This document shows, piece after piece, positions 8,880 through 21,798 of a stretch of 64,000 nt of DNA. The notes under the pieces were generated by a model. It saw only the letters and a list, made by a program, of their open reading frames with translations. It ran no database searches and was not told where the DNA came from. Position 1 is the stretch's first letter. Each line of letters opens with the position of its first letter. This DNA is from Pseudonocardia sp. MH-G8. Its GTDB lineage: Bacteria > Actinomycetota > Actinomycetes > Mycobacteriales > Pseudonocardiaceae. The position numbers and the translations under genes are program-made. The stretch lies in NCBI RefSeq assembly GCF_002262885.1, contig NZ_NKYF01000037.1:1-64000 (forward strand). The letters run 5' to 3'.

Positions 8880-9515
8880 TCACGCGCCGGTCGGCAGCGG
8901 GTAGCGCAGCAGGGCGCCGACTCCGTCGTCGAGCGGGCGGCCGACCGGTCCGGTCCGGCCGCCGCCGATCGCGACGAACGCGGCGCCGGTGCCCGCGGCC
9001 GCCCGCAGCAGCGCCGCGTCCACCGGAGCCTCCCCGCTCGGTTCCGAGCCGGCGGCCCGCAGGTCGTCGGCGGACTCGGCCACCTGGCCCGGCGCGTCGG
9101 AGATCCACACCGTGGCCTCGCGGGTGACGCCGGCGTCGAGCAGGAGCGTGTCGACGGCCTCGGCGCGCAGCGCCGCGAGCACCGCGGCGACGCCCTCCCC
9201 CAGCGCATCGACGAGGCGGGAACGCGAGCGCGGATCGCCCGCGACGACCAGGACGCTCGCACCCGTCGCCGAGACGTGCCGGTCCACCCGCTCCGCGACC
9301 TCCGGCCCGCCCCACCGCAGGCGGGCCGTCGTCGACGGCCGCGGCCAGCGCGTCCAGCGTCGCGGCGTCGACCCCCTGCTCGGCGAGGCCGGCGCGGGCC
9401 TGCGCCCACCGCAGCGCGAGGGCGCGCGCCGCGTCGTCGGTGTCGTGCGATGCCGAGGGTGAGCAGGACCACCCGGACCGGTCGAGCACCCGGGGTGCGG
9501 ATGGTCGAGGATCGA
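8880..9515 (-). pseudogene. Remnant of an Rv2629-like (baeRF/Vms1-type) protein with internal deletions
   Basis: Three blocks match the Rv2629 family in order but not in one frame. The first, near 9435-9320, reads SHDTDDAARALALRW through DDGPPAVGRAG. A second, from about 9317, reads EVAERVDRHVSATGASVLVV in a shifted frame. A third ends at 8880 with RPLDDGVGALLRYPLP, close to the Rv2629 C-terminus. About 100 residues are missing at the first junction. A further 50-60 seem missing between SRLVDALG and VAAVLAALRAEAVDTLLLD. A LDHP-like N-terminal phrase near 9500 is in yet another frame. The residual ORF 8880-9287 might still be translated, but as a family member the gene is broken. Confidence 0.72.
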
Positions 9516-9520
9516 GGTCG

Positions 9521-10564
9521 ATGACGTCGCGGGAATCGGTGCGCTGGCTCGCGATGGTCGTACTCACCGTCGCGGGCACGGCCGCCATGGCGGCGCTGGA
9601 CGTACCCTCCCCCGCACTGTTCGCCGGCCTGCTCGTCGCCACGGCGCTGGCCCTGGGTGGCCTCGCGCCCTCCACGGTGCCGCGCCCCGCCACCGGGGCG
9701 GCGCAGGCCGTCATCGGCGTCGTGATCGGTGTGCTCGCCCAGCCCGGCACGCTGGCCGGGCTCGCGCCGCAGTGGGCGCCCGTGCTGCTGGCCGTCGCCG
9801 GGACCCTCGCCGTGAGCATGGGCGCCGGGCTGCTGCTGGGGCTGCGGCGCGGGGTCTCGCCGGTCACCGGGATGCTGGCGCTCACGGCGGGCGGCGCGTC
9901 CGGTCTGGTCGCGGTGAGCCGGGAGCTGGGCGGCGACGAGCGTGTCGTCGCGGTCGTGCAGTACCTGAGGGTCGGGCTGGTCACGGCCACCATGCCGGTC
10001 GTCGCGGCCATCGGGTTCGCGGCGGCACCGAGCGGCCCCGCGGCAGCGGAGGCCGCCCCTACCCCGTTCGCCCTCGACGTGGGGTTCCTGCTGGTCTGCG
10101 CGGTGGGTGGCAGTGCCCTCGCCCGCCTGGCGCGGGTGCCGGCCGGCGCGCTGCTCGGGCCGATGGTGTTCGCCATCGCGGCGAACCTCACCGGCTGGTC
10201 GTTCGGGGCCACCCCGCCCACGCTGATCGTGGAGCTGGCCTACGCCGTGATCGGCTGGCAGGCGGGCGTCCGGTTCACCCGCGAGAGCCTGCGCACGGTG
10301 CTCGGCGTGCTGCTGCCGGCCACGGCGCTCATCGCCGTCGTCGTCCTCGCCTGTGCCGGGCTGGGGCTGGCGCTGTCCGCCCTCACCGGCGCGAGCCTGC
10401 TGGAGGGCTATCTCGCCACCACGCCCGGCGGCGTCTACGCGGTGCTGGCGACCGCGATCTCCGCCGGTACCGACGTCACCTTCGTCGTGGCCGTGCAGGT
10501 ACTGCGCGTCGTGGTCATGCTGCTGGTCGCGCCCGCGGTCGCACGGCTGGCCGCCCGGCCCTGA
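9521..10564 (+). CDS. AbrB-family integral membrane protein (putative ammonia monooxygenase-like, PF05145)
   Basis: The 347 residues form about ten transmembrane segments in two related halves. Phrases typical of the family include PSPALFAGLLVATALAL, TAGGASGLVAVSRELGGDER and TTPGGVYAVLATA. The E. coli AbrB name and the ammonia monooxygenase label are historical; transport or regulatory function in this family is not established. I chose ATG 9521, preceded by GAGG seven bases upstream, over an upstream in-frame ATG at 9440 that would add 27 hydrophilic residues running into the pseudogene. It is divergent from the Rv2629-like remnant. Confidence 0.82.
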   Translation: MTSRESVRWLAMVVLTVAGTAAMAALDVPSPALFAGLLVATALALGGLAPSTVPRPATGAAQAVIGVVIGVLAQPGTLAGLAPQWAPVLLAVAGTLAVSMGAGLLLGLRRGVSPVTGMLALTAGGASGLVAVSRELGGDERVVAVVQYLRVGLVTATMPVVAAIGFAAAPSGPAAAEAAPTPFALDVGFLLVCAVGGSALARLARVPAGALLGPMVFAIAANLTGWSFGATPPTLIVELAYAVIGWQAGVRFTRESLRTVLGVLLPATALIAVVVLACAGLGLALSALTGASLLEGYLATTPGGVYAVLATAISAGTDVTFVVAVQVLRVVVMLLVAPAVARLAARP

Positions 10565-10583
10565 CGCGCTACCGTCGCCGACC

Positions 10584-10973
10584 ATGACGACCTCCGCACC
10601 CCCTCCCGCCACCGCCATCGCCACGCTCGACGTCGTGGCGCTCGACTGTCGCGACCCCCGCGGGCTCGCCGCCTTCTACAGCTCCCTCATCGGCGCACCG
10701 ATCGCGCAGCACGACGAGGACTGGGTCCAGCTCGCCCCCACCGGTGGGGTGGCGCTCGCGTTCCAGCGCGCGCCCGGTCACGTGTCCCCCGAGTGGCCCG
10801 GCGACGAGCAGCCCCAGCAGATCCACCTGGACTTCGAGGTGCCCGACCTGGACGCCGCCGAGCCGGCGGTGCTCGCGCTGGGAGCGCGCAAGCACGACGT
10901 CCAGCCGCCCGGGGAGACGTTCCGCGTCTACCTCGACCCGGCCGGCCACCCCTTCTGCCTGGTTCGCGCCTGA
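10584..10973 (+). CDS. VOC family (glyoxalase-like) protein
   Basis: This 129-residue protein has a vicinal-oxygen-chelate fold. ATLDVVALDCRDPRGLAAFY opens the domain, VALAFQRAP lies centrally, and QIHLDFEVPDLDAAE and YLDPAGHPFCLV close it. The length and the DxAGHPFCL ending fit the glyoxalase-like PF18029 group, which includes proteins of unknown substrate and some resistance proteins. It follows the AbrB-type gene by 19 bases and may be co-transcribed with it. Confidence 0.85.
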   Translation: MTTSAPPPATAIATLDVVALDCRDPRGLAAFYSSLIGAPIAQHDEDWVQLAPTGGVALAFQRAPGHVSPEWPGDEQPQQIHLDFEVPDLDAAEPAVLALGARKHDVQPPGETFRVYLDPAGHPFCLVRA

Positions 10974-10991
10974 GATTCACCCGATCAGCGG

Positions 10992-11019
10992 GTTGTGGTG
11001 TGTGTATTCCCCTGGGTGT
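10992..11019 (+). promoter_or_regulatory. Possible SigB/SigF-like promoter of the CsbD-like ORF
   Basis: GTTGTG (10992-10997), a 16-base spacer and GGGTGT (11014-11019) resemble the GTTT-N16-GGGTA pattern of stress sigma factors. It would start transcription a few bases before the ATG at 11035. CsbD genes in other Gram-positives are SigB-controlled, which makes the guess reasonable. The match is partial. Confidence 0.3.
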
Positions 11020-11034
11020 GGGAACCCGGATCGC

Positions 11035-11109
11035 ATGGGCACCGACGACAAGATGGACCACAAACTCGAGGAGCTCGGCGGCAAGGTCAAGGACGCCTTC
11101 CGCAGGTGA
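11035..11109 (+). CDS. 24-residue CsbD-like microprotein
   Basis: The complete ORF encodes MGTDDKMDHKLEELGGK followed by VKDAFRR and a stop. CsbD proteins are normally about 55-65 residues. They begin with a DKxxxKxEELxGK segment and end with GKVKDAFK-like residues. This ORF joins both ends with the middle missing, so it is either a bona fide microprotein or an internally deleted csbD gene. CsbD is a general-stress protein of unknown mechanism. A strong hairpin follows 26 bases after the stop. Translation is not proven. Confidence 0.5.
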   Translation: MGTDDKMDHKLEELGGKVKDAFRR

Positions 11110-11135
11110 CGCCCCTCCCCTGACCACCCCGCACC

Positions 11136-11168
11136 GGGCCCCGGCCGTCCCCCGACCGGCCGGGGCCC
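11136..11168. terminator. Bidirectional hairpin terminator
   Basis: GGGCCCCGGCCG (11136-11147) and CGGCCGGGGCCC (11157-11168) form a perfect 12-base GC stem with a 9-base loop. It sits between convergent genes: the CsbD-like ORF and the response regulator. There is no U-tract, as is common in high-GC actinobacteria. Confidence 0.7.
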
Positions 11169-11178
11169 CTCCATGGGA

Positions 11179-11711
11179 TCAGCCGAACCGGGACCCCCGC
11201 ACGGCCGCCAGCCGGGTGCGGGCCGTGGCGAGGTCGGCGGGATCGCCGCTCTCCAGCAGCTCCAGCGCGTCGTCGATCGCTCCGCGCAGCACACCGCACT
11301 CCGCAGCCCGGTCGCTGAGCTGGGTGTGCGTGGACCACAGGTCGACGAACACCGCCACCTTCGAGCGCAGCACCCACGGGTCGAACGGCTTGGTGATGTA
11401 GTCCACCGCGCCCGCCTGGTACCCGCGGAAGGCCAGGTGCGGGTCGTAGTCGACGGCTGTGAGGAACAGGATCGGGATGTGCCGGGTGCGCTCGCGCTGC
11501 TTGACGTGGCCCGCGGTCTCGAACCCGTCCATGCCGGGCATGTGCGCGTCGAGCAGGATCACCGCGTAGTCCTCGACGAGCAGCCGCTTGAGCGCGTCCT
11601 CACCGCTGGTGACGGGCACCAGCTCGATGGGCAGGCCCTCGAGGATCGCCTGCAGGGCGAGCAGGTTCTCCCGGCGGTCGTCCACCGCCAGCACGCGTGC
11701 GGTCTGGCGGA

Positions 11712-11715
<4 letters not shown>
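11179..11715 (-). CDS. Response regulator (REC domain, no DNA-binding output)
   Basis: The 178 residues contain a CheY-like receiver with the acidic pair Asp12-Asp13, phospho-acceptor Asp56 in VILLDAHMPGMDG, a Thr in FLTAVD and the conserved Lys in YITKPFDPW. A helical tail of about 50 residues follows instead of an output domain. The GTG start overlaps the stop of the hybrid kinase by GTGA, so the two are translationally coupled and very likely partners. It may act as a phosphate sink or adaptor; that is inference. Confidence 0.87.
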
Positions 11716-16160
<4,445 letters not shown>

Positions 16161-16323
16161 GACGGCTGTCCTCCCATGCTCGGACCGGCGGCCGGGCACG
16201 GGCGCGCGCCGTGGCACCGGCGCGGCCGCCGCACCTGTCCGACCCTAGACGATCCACCCCGCGCCGGACCCCCTCCGGTCCCGCCCCGAGCGCCCGGCGG
16301 CGCAACGGTGCAGACTGCACGCC

Positions 16324-18435
16324 GTGCCCGTTCAGCTCGAGCGGCGGACCAGGCTGCCGCCGGACGCCCGATCCGCCGGTCGAGCCCGGCGGATGCTCCA
16401 GGAGGCGCTGCGCGAGCTCGAGGACGGCGGCCCCGAGGACAGCGGGCTCGCCGACCTCATCGACACCGTGATCCTGCTGGCCAGCGAGCTGTGCGAGAAC
16501 GCCGTGCTGCACGCGGGCACCGAGTTCGAGGTCGCGCTCACCGTCACCGAGACCGAGATCAGCGTCGAGGTCACCGACCGGGGTGCCGGGCCGCTCGAGA
16601 TCCACCTCTCGCAGCCGCGCCAGCGCTACGGCCGCGCCGCCAGCCACGGGCGCGGGCTCGCGCTCGTGCAGCGCCTCGCCACCGTGTGGGGCACCCGTCA
16701 CGAGGCCGACGGGCGCCACGTCACGTGGTTCTCCCTCGCGCGGGTGGACCGGCCCGCCGTCCCCGAGGTGCCACCGGCACCGCCGGACGCCGAGCGCGTG
16801 TGGACCACCGCCGAGCAGGCCCGGTGGCTGCTGCACGTCCCCCCGGGGCTGGTCGACCGGCTCGAGCCCGCCGAGCTGGTGGCCGAGCTCGTCCGCAGGC
16901 TGCGCGAGCTGCTCGACGCCGAGTCCGTGAGCGTCGAGGTCGACGAGGGCGACGGCACCGGCGCGCGCGAGGTCGCCCGGGACGGCGTCCAGGGCGGTGT
17001 GGGCGGCAGCATCCAGCACCTGAGCCGCACGGTCGAGGTGCGGTTGCCGACCACCGCCCCGTTGCGCGGCGTGCTGCGGGTGCTGCACCGCCACGGCGGC
17101 TCCGCGTCCTCGGACCCCGACCGGACCCGCGACCTCACCGAGCTGATCGCCTACCGCGTGGCGATGGCCGTCGAGTCGCAGTGGCTGCGCGGGGTGGACC
17201 AGCGCAGGCGTGCCTGGATGACCTACCTCGCCGAGACCAGCGAGCTGCTCGGGCAGTCGCTCGACGTCGACCTCGCCGTCACCGTGGTCCCGCAGGTCGT
17301 CGTGCCGCGGCTGGGCCGCTGGTGCGCGGTGCACCTCGTCGACTCCTCCGGCGCGCTGCAGCTCGCGGCCCTCACGCACGCCCTCGAGGACGCCCTCCCC
17401 GAACTGCGCGGCGTCCTGGACCCGAACGGCAGCCCCGGCCTGCCCGGCGAGCTGCGCCACCGCCTCGCCGAAGTGGTCCGCGACGGCAGCTCGGCGGTGC
17501 GCTTCGCCGTGCCCACCGACGGGATCGCCCTCCCCCTGCGCGCGCGGGGCCGGACCCTGGGCACCCTCCTCGTCGGCCGGCCCGACGGGCGCCCGCACAG
17601 CCCGGAGGACGTCGTGCTCGCCGGTGACGTCGCCCGCCGCGCGGCGCTCGCGATCCACAACGCGCAGAGCACGGGCGCGCACGTCGCCGTGTCGCAGGCG
17701 CTGCAGCAGGCCCTGCTCCCCCGCGCCCTGCCGGTCGTGCCGGGCGTCGAGTTCGCCTCGGAGTACCTGCCCGCGAGCTCCGGCTCCGACGTCGGCGGCG
17801 ACTTCTACGACGTGCTCACCGTGGACCCGTCGCAGTGGCTGGTGTCGATCGGCGACGTCTGCGGCAAGGGTGCGCGGGCCGCCGCACGCACCGGCCTGGT
17901 CCGCGACGTGCTGCGGGTGCTGGTCCGGGACGACCGCTCCCTGCCACGGGCCATCGAGATGCTCAACGAGGTCATGATCGAGGCCGACGACCCCCTGCAG
18001 TTCTGCACGCTCGCCGCCGCGATGGTGAGCAGGCGCAGGCGGGGCCCGGGCGGGAGCGGCGATTCCCGCGGCGGGCTGGACGTCGAGCTCGCCCTCGCCG
18101 GGCACGTCCAACCGGTGCTGGTGCGCGCCGACGGCACGGCCGAGCTGATCGGCACGTTCGGCACGGCGGTCGGGCTGGTGCCCTCGGTGCGCCTGAGCTG
18201 CACCCGCCACCGCATGGGGCCCGCCGACACCCTGCTCGTCTACACCGACGGCGTCACCGAGCGCCGCAGGGGACGCGAGCAGTTCGGCGCCGAGCGCCTC
18301 CTCGCCGTCGCGGCGGGTGCAGCGGGCAAGCCCGCGGTGCAGGTGGTGGGCGCGGTGCGGGAAGCGGTGGAGCGCTTCAGCGCAGAACCCCTGGACGACG
18401 ACGTGGCCCTGCTTGCGGTGCGAGCCGCCCCGTAA
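16324..18435 (+). CDS. HATPase-GAF-GAF-PP2C (SpoIIE) phosphatase
   Basis: The 703 residues begin with an RsbW-like HATPase (about 15-135; LASELCENAVLHAG N box, DRGAGPLEI, GRGLALVQRLA). Two GAF-like regions (150-290 and 300-455) and a SpoIIE/RsbU-type PP2C domain (460-700; VGGDFYDV, GDVCGKGARAAA, LVYTDGVTERR, DDDVALL) follow. It therefore carries opposing kinase-like and phosphatase activities in one protein, with the kinase fold at the opposite end from the 1436-residue protein. It is divergent from the hybrid kinase. The GTG at 16324 is the first plausible start; targets are unknown but STAS proteins are the expected substrates. Confidence 0.86.
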   Translation: MPVQLERRTRLPPDARSAGRARRMLQEALRELEDGGPEDSGLADLIDTVILLASELCENAVLHAGTEFEVALTVTETEISVEVTDRGAGPLEIHLSQPRQRYGRAASHGRGLALVQRLATVWGTRHEADGRHVTWFSLARVDRPAVPEVPPAPPDAERVWTTAEQARWLLHVPPGLVDRLEPAELVAELVRRLRELLDAESVSVEVDEGDGTGAREVARDGVQGGVGGSIQHLSRTVEVRLPTTAPLRGVLRVLHRHGGSASSDPDRTRDLTELIAYRVAMAVESQWLRGVDQRRRAWMTYLAETSELLGQSLDVDLAVTVVPQVVVPRLGRWCAVHLVDSSGALQLAALTHALEDALPELRGVLDPNGSPGLPGELRHRLAEVVRDGSSAVRFAVPTDGIALPLRARGRTLGTLLVGRPDGRPHSPEDVVLAGDVARRAALAIHNAQSTGAHVAVSQALQQALLPRALPVVPGVEFASEYLPASSGSDVGGDFYDVLTVDPSQWLVSIGDVCGKGARAAARTGLVRDVLRVLVRDDRSLPRAIEMLNEVMIEADDPLQFCTLAAAMVSRRRRGPGGSGDSRGGLDVELALAGHVQPVLVRADGTAELIGTFGTAVGLVPSVRLSCTRHRMGPADTLLVYTDGVTERRRGREQFGAERLLAVAAGAAGKPAVQVVGAVREAVERFSAEPLDDDVALLAVRAAP

Positions 18436-18464
18436 CCAGTCGGTCGTAGCCTCGGTGGCCCCGG

Positions 18465-19994
18465 GTGACGCATCCTGGGGGCCCCGAGCACCCAGGAGGA
18501 GGACCGCTGGACGCGAAGCGGAGCAGGCGGAGCGTGCTCCGGGAGCTCCGCTCCTGGCCGACGCTCCTGCTGGTGCTGTTCTGCCTTGGCGTGGGGATCC
18601 CGGTCACGGTCACGCTCACCCCCTCGCAGGACCTCGTGGCGTTCGGCCAGCACATCAGCGTGGGCGCCCGGCCGCCGGACCTCTCGGTGGCCGGCCCGGC
18701 CCGGCTCGTGCAGGTCGGCAACACCGCGCTGGACGTGGACCGGATGCACGTCTACGGCCCGCTGCGCCCCGAGCTGACGATGGGGCCGGTGCAGCGCAAC
18801 GCCGCCGCCGCCAGCGTGTTCGACCCCAGCGACGGCCCGCAGGCCCGCGACGAGGCGCTCTCCGCCGTCACCGGGGGGTTCCTGACCTGGTACGTCCTGG
18901 GCGGGCTCGGACTGATCGCCTTCACGATCACCGCCGCCGCGGGCGCCGCGGGCCTGCGCACCCTCGTCGTGCTGCGGCGCCAGAGCCGCACCCACGGGGG
19001 CGACCACGAACCGCTGCACGAGATCTTCTCCTATTGCGTGCGGGCGGCCCGCCGGATGACGGTGATCGCGCTGGTCACCGCGGTGCTCGCGTGGCTGGTG
19101 TCGGGGGCGCTCGCGGTCGGCGGCACCGTGTCGGGCCTGCGCGGGGTCACCTCGCTCGCCCAGCTCGTCGGTGCCTACCACCTCACCCCCGACCCGGTCG
19201 GCCCGCCGATCACCGGCTATGACGGCGCCGTGATCGGCGACTCGCGCGCCGTGCGGCTGGGCGGCCCACCGGTTCCCGACGCCACCCCCGACGACGTCGC
19301 CTGCGCGCGCAGCACCGACTCGCTCGCCGCGGAGATCGGCCACCTGACCTCGGCGCAGGTGCTCAACCTGGCCTGCCCCAGCGCCACCATCACCAGCGGG
19401 TTGCGCGGCCCCCAGGACCAGGGCGGCCGATCGGTGCCCCCGCAGGTCGGTGTGCTCAAGCAGGCGCAGGACCTGCGGTTCGTCGTCGTCGCGATCGGCC
19501 CCAACGACGTCGGCTGGACCGATTTCCTGCGCTACTGCTACGGCGTCGACGACTGCTCGGACCGGCTCACCCAGGGCGAGTTCGACTACCGGCTCGCCGC
19601 GTTCGACCGGGTGTACGGCGACCTGCTGATCGACCTCAACGACCTGCCCGGCAGCCCGCAGATCATCGTCATGACCTCCTACGGCGCCTTCCCACCCGAT
19701 GCCGACTGCGCCGACACCCGCGCCGAGGGCTACCCCGGCCTGAACCCCGAGAAGATCGATCTGCTCACCGACCGCAACGAACAGCTCAACGCCGTGCTCG
19801 TGGCCGGTGCGCAGAAGTACGGCTTCGCCGTGGCCCACCCGGCGCTGGGCCTGCTGTGCGAGAAGGGCACCGACGGGCTCGGCCCGGACCTGCAGGGCAT
19901 GTCCGAACCGTTCCCCTTCCACCCCACCGGCATCGGCTCCCTGCGGATGGCCTCGTCGGTGGTGCGGCAGATCGAGCCGCCGCCTGCGGAGTGA
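18465..19994 (+). CDS. Membrane-anchored SGNH/GDSL hydrolase
   Basis: About 509 residues from GTG 18465. A basic N-terminus is followed by a membrane segment (about 31-49) and two more near 138-163 and 199-220. The extracytoplasmic SGNH hydrolase domain has GAVIGDSRAVRLG (catalytic Ser), AIGPNDVGW (Asn block) and PFHPTG (His block). Paired cysteines suggest disulfides. SGNH enzymes are esterases or lipases; the substrate is unknown. The start is uncertain: AGGAGG at 18494-18499 is placed seven bases before an in-frame CTG at 18507, whereas GTG 18465 has only a weak site. The 3' end lies four bases from the convergent subtilisin gene. Confidence 0.8.
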   Translation: MTHPGGPEHPGGGPLDAKRSRRSVLRELRSWPTLLLVLFCLGVGIPVTVTLTPSQDLVAFGQHISVGARPPDLSVAGPARLVQVGNTALDVDRMHVYGPLRPELTMGPVQRNAAAASVFDPSDGPQARDEALSAVTGGFLTWYVLGGLGLIAFTITAAAGAAGLRTLVVLRRQSRTHGGDHEPLHEIFSYCVRAARRMTVIALVTAVLAWLVSGALAVGGTVSGLRGVTSLAQLVGAYHLTPDPVGPPITGYDGAVIGDSRAVRLGGPPVPDATPDDVACARSTDSLAAEIGHLTSAQVLNLACPSATITSGLRGPQDQGGRSVPPQVGVLKQAQDLRFVVVAIGPNDVGWTDFLRYCYGVDDCSDRLTQGEFDYRLAAFDRVYGDLLIDLNDLPGSPQIIVMTSYGAFPPDADCADTRAEGYPGLNPEKIDLLTDRNEQLNAVLVAGAQKYGFAVAHPALGLLCEKGTDGLGPDLQGMSEPFPFHPTGIGSLRMASSVVRQIEPPPAE

Positions 19995-19998
19995 CGGG

Positions 19999-21669
19999 TC
20001 AGGACGTGGGAGCGGTGAGGGCGGCCAGCGCGTCGACGATGCCGTGCCCGTAGTGCCCGTTGAACGCCGGATCGCCCTCGCAGGGCGCGGCCGCTCCGGC
20101 TTCCGGGGCCGTGGGCGCCGGGCACGCGACCTGCGCCGCGGACGCGGTGATCGCCTGCTCGACGACGTCCGGTGACAGGGTCAGCTGCCCCGGGTGCTGC
20201 GGGTCCTCGGTGCCGTGCCGGCTCACCACCAGCGCCGCGACACCCGTGACGTGCGGCGAGGCCATCGAGGTGCCCTGCAGGTAGGTGTAGTAGCCGCACG
20301 CGTTGCCGTGACACGCCCTCTGCACCCCCTGTGCCGCGCCTTGCGGGGTCACCGCGCCCTGCGCGTCGACGTCGCCCGACTCCTGCAGGACGCGCTGCGG
20401 GTAGGAGGAGAGGATGAGGTCCTCCAGCCGGCCGGCGCTCGCCGAGCCGCCGGGCGCGGCCACGGAGATCTGCTCGGTGCCGTAGTTCGAGTACCCGGCC
20501 TTCGCCCCCGAGGGCCCCACCGCCGACACGCCGATGACGTGCGGTCCCTCCACCGGGAGGTCGACGCAGCTCGCGTTGTCGATCGCGCGGTCGTAGGTCG
20601 CGCCGGGCGGGTAGTTCGGGCTCTCACGATCCGTCCCGGGCCGACCCAGGTCCTCGCTCTCGTTGCCCAGCGACCCGACGAGCGTCACGCCCTTGCCGTG
20701 CGCGTACTCCAGCGCCCGGTTCATCGCCTCGATCGTGGTGCGTTGCGCGATCTGCGCCTCCGGCGAGTCGGCCGGGTTGTTCGTGCAGTTGTAGCGCCAC
20801 GGGTCCACGTAGAACGACATGTTGATCACGTCGAGGCCGACGTCGGCGCCGTAGGTCAGGGCATCGAGGACCGGCTGGAGGAAGAACAGGCCGGCGTCCT
20901 GACCGGCGCGGATGTTCACCAGCGTGACGCCCGGCGCCACGCCGGAGAGCCCCGACCCGTTGGCCGCCGCCGCGACCGTGCCGGCGACGTGCGTGCCGTG
21001 GCCCCCGCCGTCGTGGTCGGGCGGGTCGACGCAACCGTCGAACTCGCACGGCCCGTCCAGCTCCCCGCCGCTCGGGTCGGTCGGGATGTCGGTGACGAAG
21101 TTGCGCGACAACGCCACGTCGACGCTCGGTGCGAGGTCGGGGTTGCTCGCGTCGATGCCGGTGTCCAGGATGCCGACCTGCACGCGCGGGTCACCGGGCT
21201 GCTGGGCCCGCGCCGCGTCGGCCTTGATCATGGACAGGCCCCACAGCCTCGCGTCGAGCGGGTCGAGCCCCGTGGGGCCCTGCGGAGGTCCCTGCGCGCC
21301 GCTCGTCGAGGCGGCCGGCACGGCCCCACCAGGGCGCGTCGCCGTCGTGCCCCCGATCGGACGAGCCGGCGTGGCGCCGAAGATCCCCTCCGCCGCGGAC
21401 ACCCGCTCCACGAACCCGGCCACGGGTGCCTCGACCACCAGCGCACCGACGGCGGCGTTCTCCCGCAGGACGTGCCCGCCCGCCGCCTCGACGGCGGCCA
21501 CGGCGGCATCGTGGGCGGCACCGGCGTCGAGCAGGACGGTGAACTGCGGCGAGCCCGGTGCGGCCTGCGCCTCGACCGCCGAGCTCGGGCCGAGCGACGC
21601 CGCACCCAGCACGACCACGCAAGCGACGGCGGCGACCACAGCGCGCCCGAATGCACGAGGGCTCTTCAC
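19999..21669 (-). CDS. Secreted S8 family serine protease (subtilisin-like)
   Basis: The 556 residues start with a Sec signal peptide (basic MKSPRAFGR, then a hydrophobic run to about 35). An inhibitor-like propeptide region extends to about 140. The S8 catalytic domain follows, with Asp near 168 in VGILDTGID, His near 224 in GHGTHVAG and Ser near 468 in GTSMASPH. Asn in SLGNES forms the oxyanion site. Several cysteine pairs suggest disulfides. It should be an exported, self-maturing endopeptidase. It converges on the SGNH hydrolase with a four-base gap. Confidence 0.93.
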   Translation of the reverse strand: MKSPRAFGRAVVAAVACVVVLGAASLGPSSAVEAQAAPGSPQFTVLLDAGAAHDAAVAAVEAAGGHVLRENAAVGALVVEAPVAGFVERVSAAEGIFGATPARPIGGTTATRPGGAVPAASTSGAQGPPQGPTGLDPLDARLWGLSMIKADAARAQQPGDPRVQVGILDTGIDASNPDLAPSVDVALSRNFVTDIPTDPSGGELDGPCEFDGCVDPPDHDGGGHGTHVAGTVAAAANGSGLSGVAPGVTLVNIRAGQDAGLFFLQPVLDALTYGADVGLDVINMSFYVDPWRYNCTNNPADSPEAQIAQRTTIEAMNRALEYAHGKGVTLVGSLGNESEDLGRPGTDRESPNYPPGATYDRAIDNASCVDLPVEGPHVIGVSAVGPSGAKAGYSNYGTEQISVAAPGGSASAGRLEDLILSSYPQRVLQESGDVDAQGAVTPQGAAQGVQRACHGNACGYYTYLQGTSMASPHVTGVAALVVSRHGTEDPQHPGQLTLSPDVVEQAITASAAQVACPAPTAPEAGAAAPCEGDPAFNGHYGHGIVDALAALTAPTS

Positions 21670-21798
21670 ACGACCTCCAGGTTCCCCCCGAGAACCCCGG
21701 AAGCCGGGGCCGACAACGGCGTCACCCTAGGTCATCCGATGCACGCCGCCGGGGAAGACGCCCCGCGCCGACGCGTCGTCCGCGCCAGACTGGGACCC

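Noticed and set aside
8880..9287. Independent small gene of 135 codons
   Set aside because: Its sequence is the C-terminal part of the Rv2629 family and the matching N-terminal part lies upstream in another frame.
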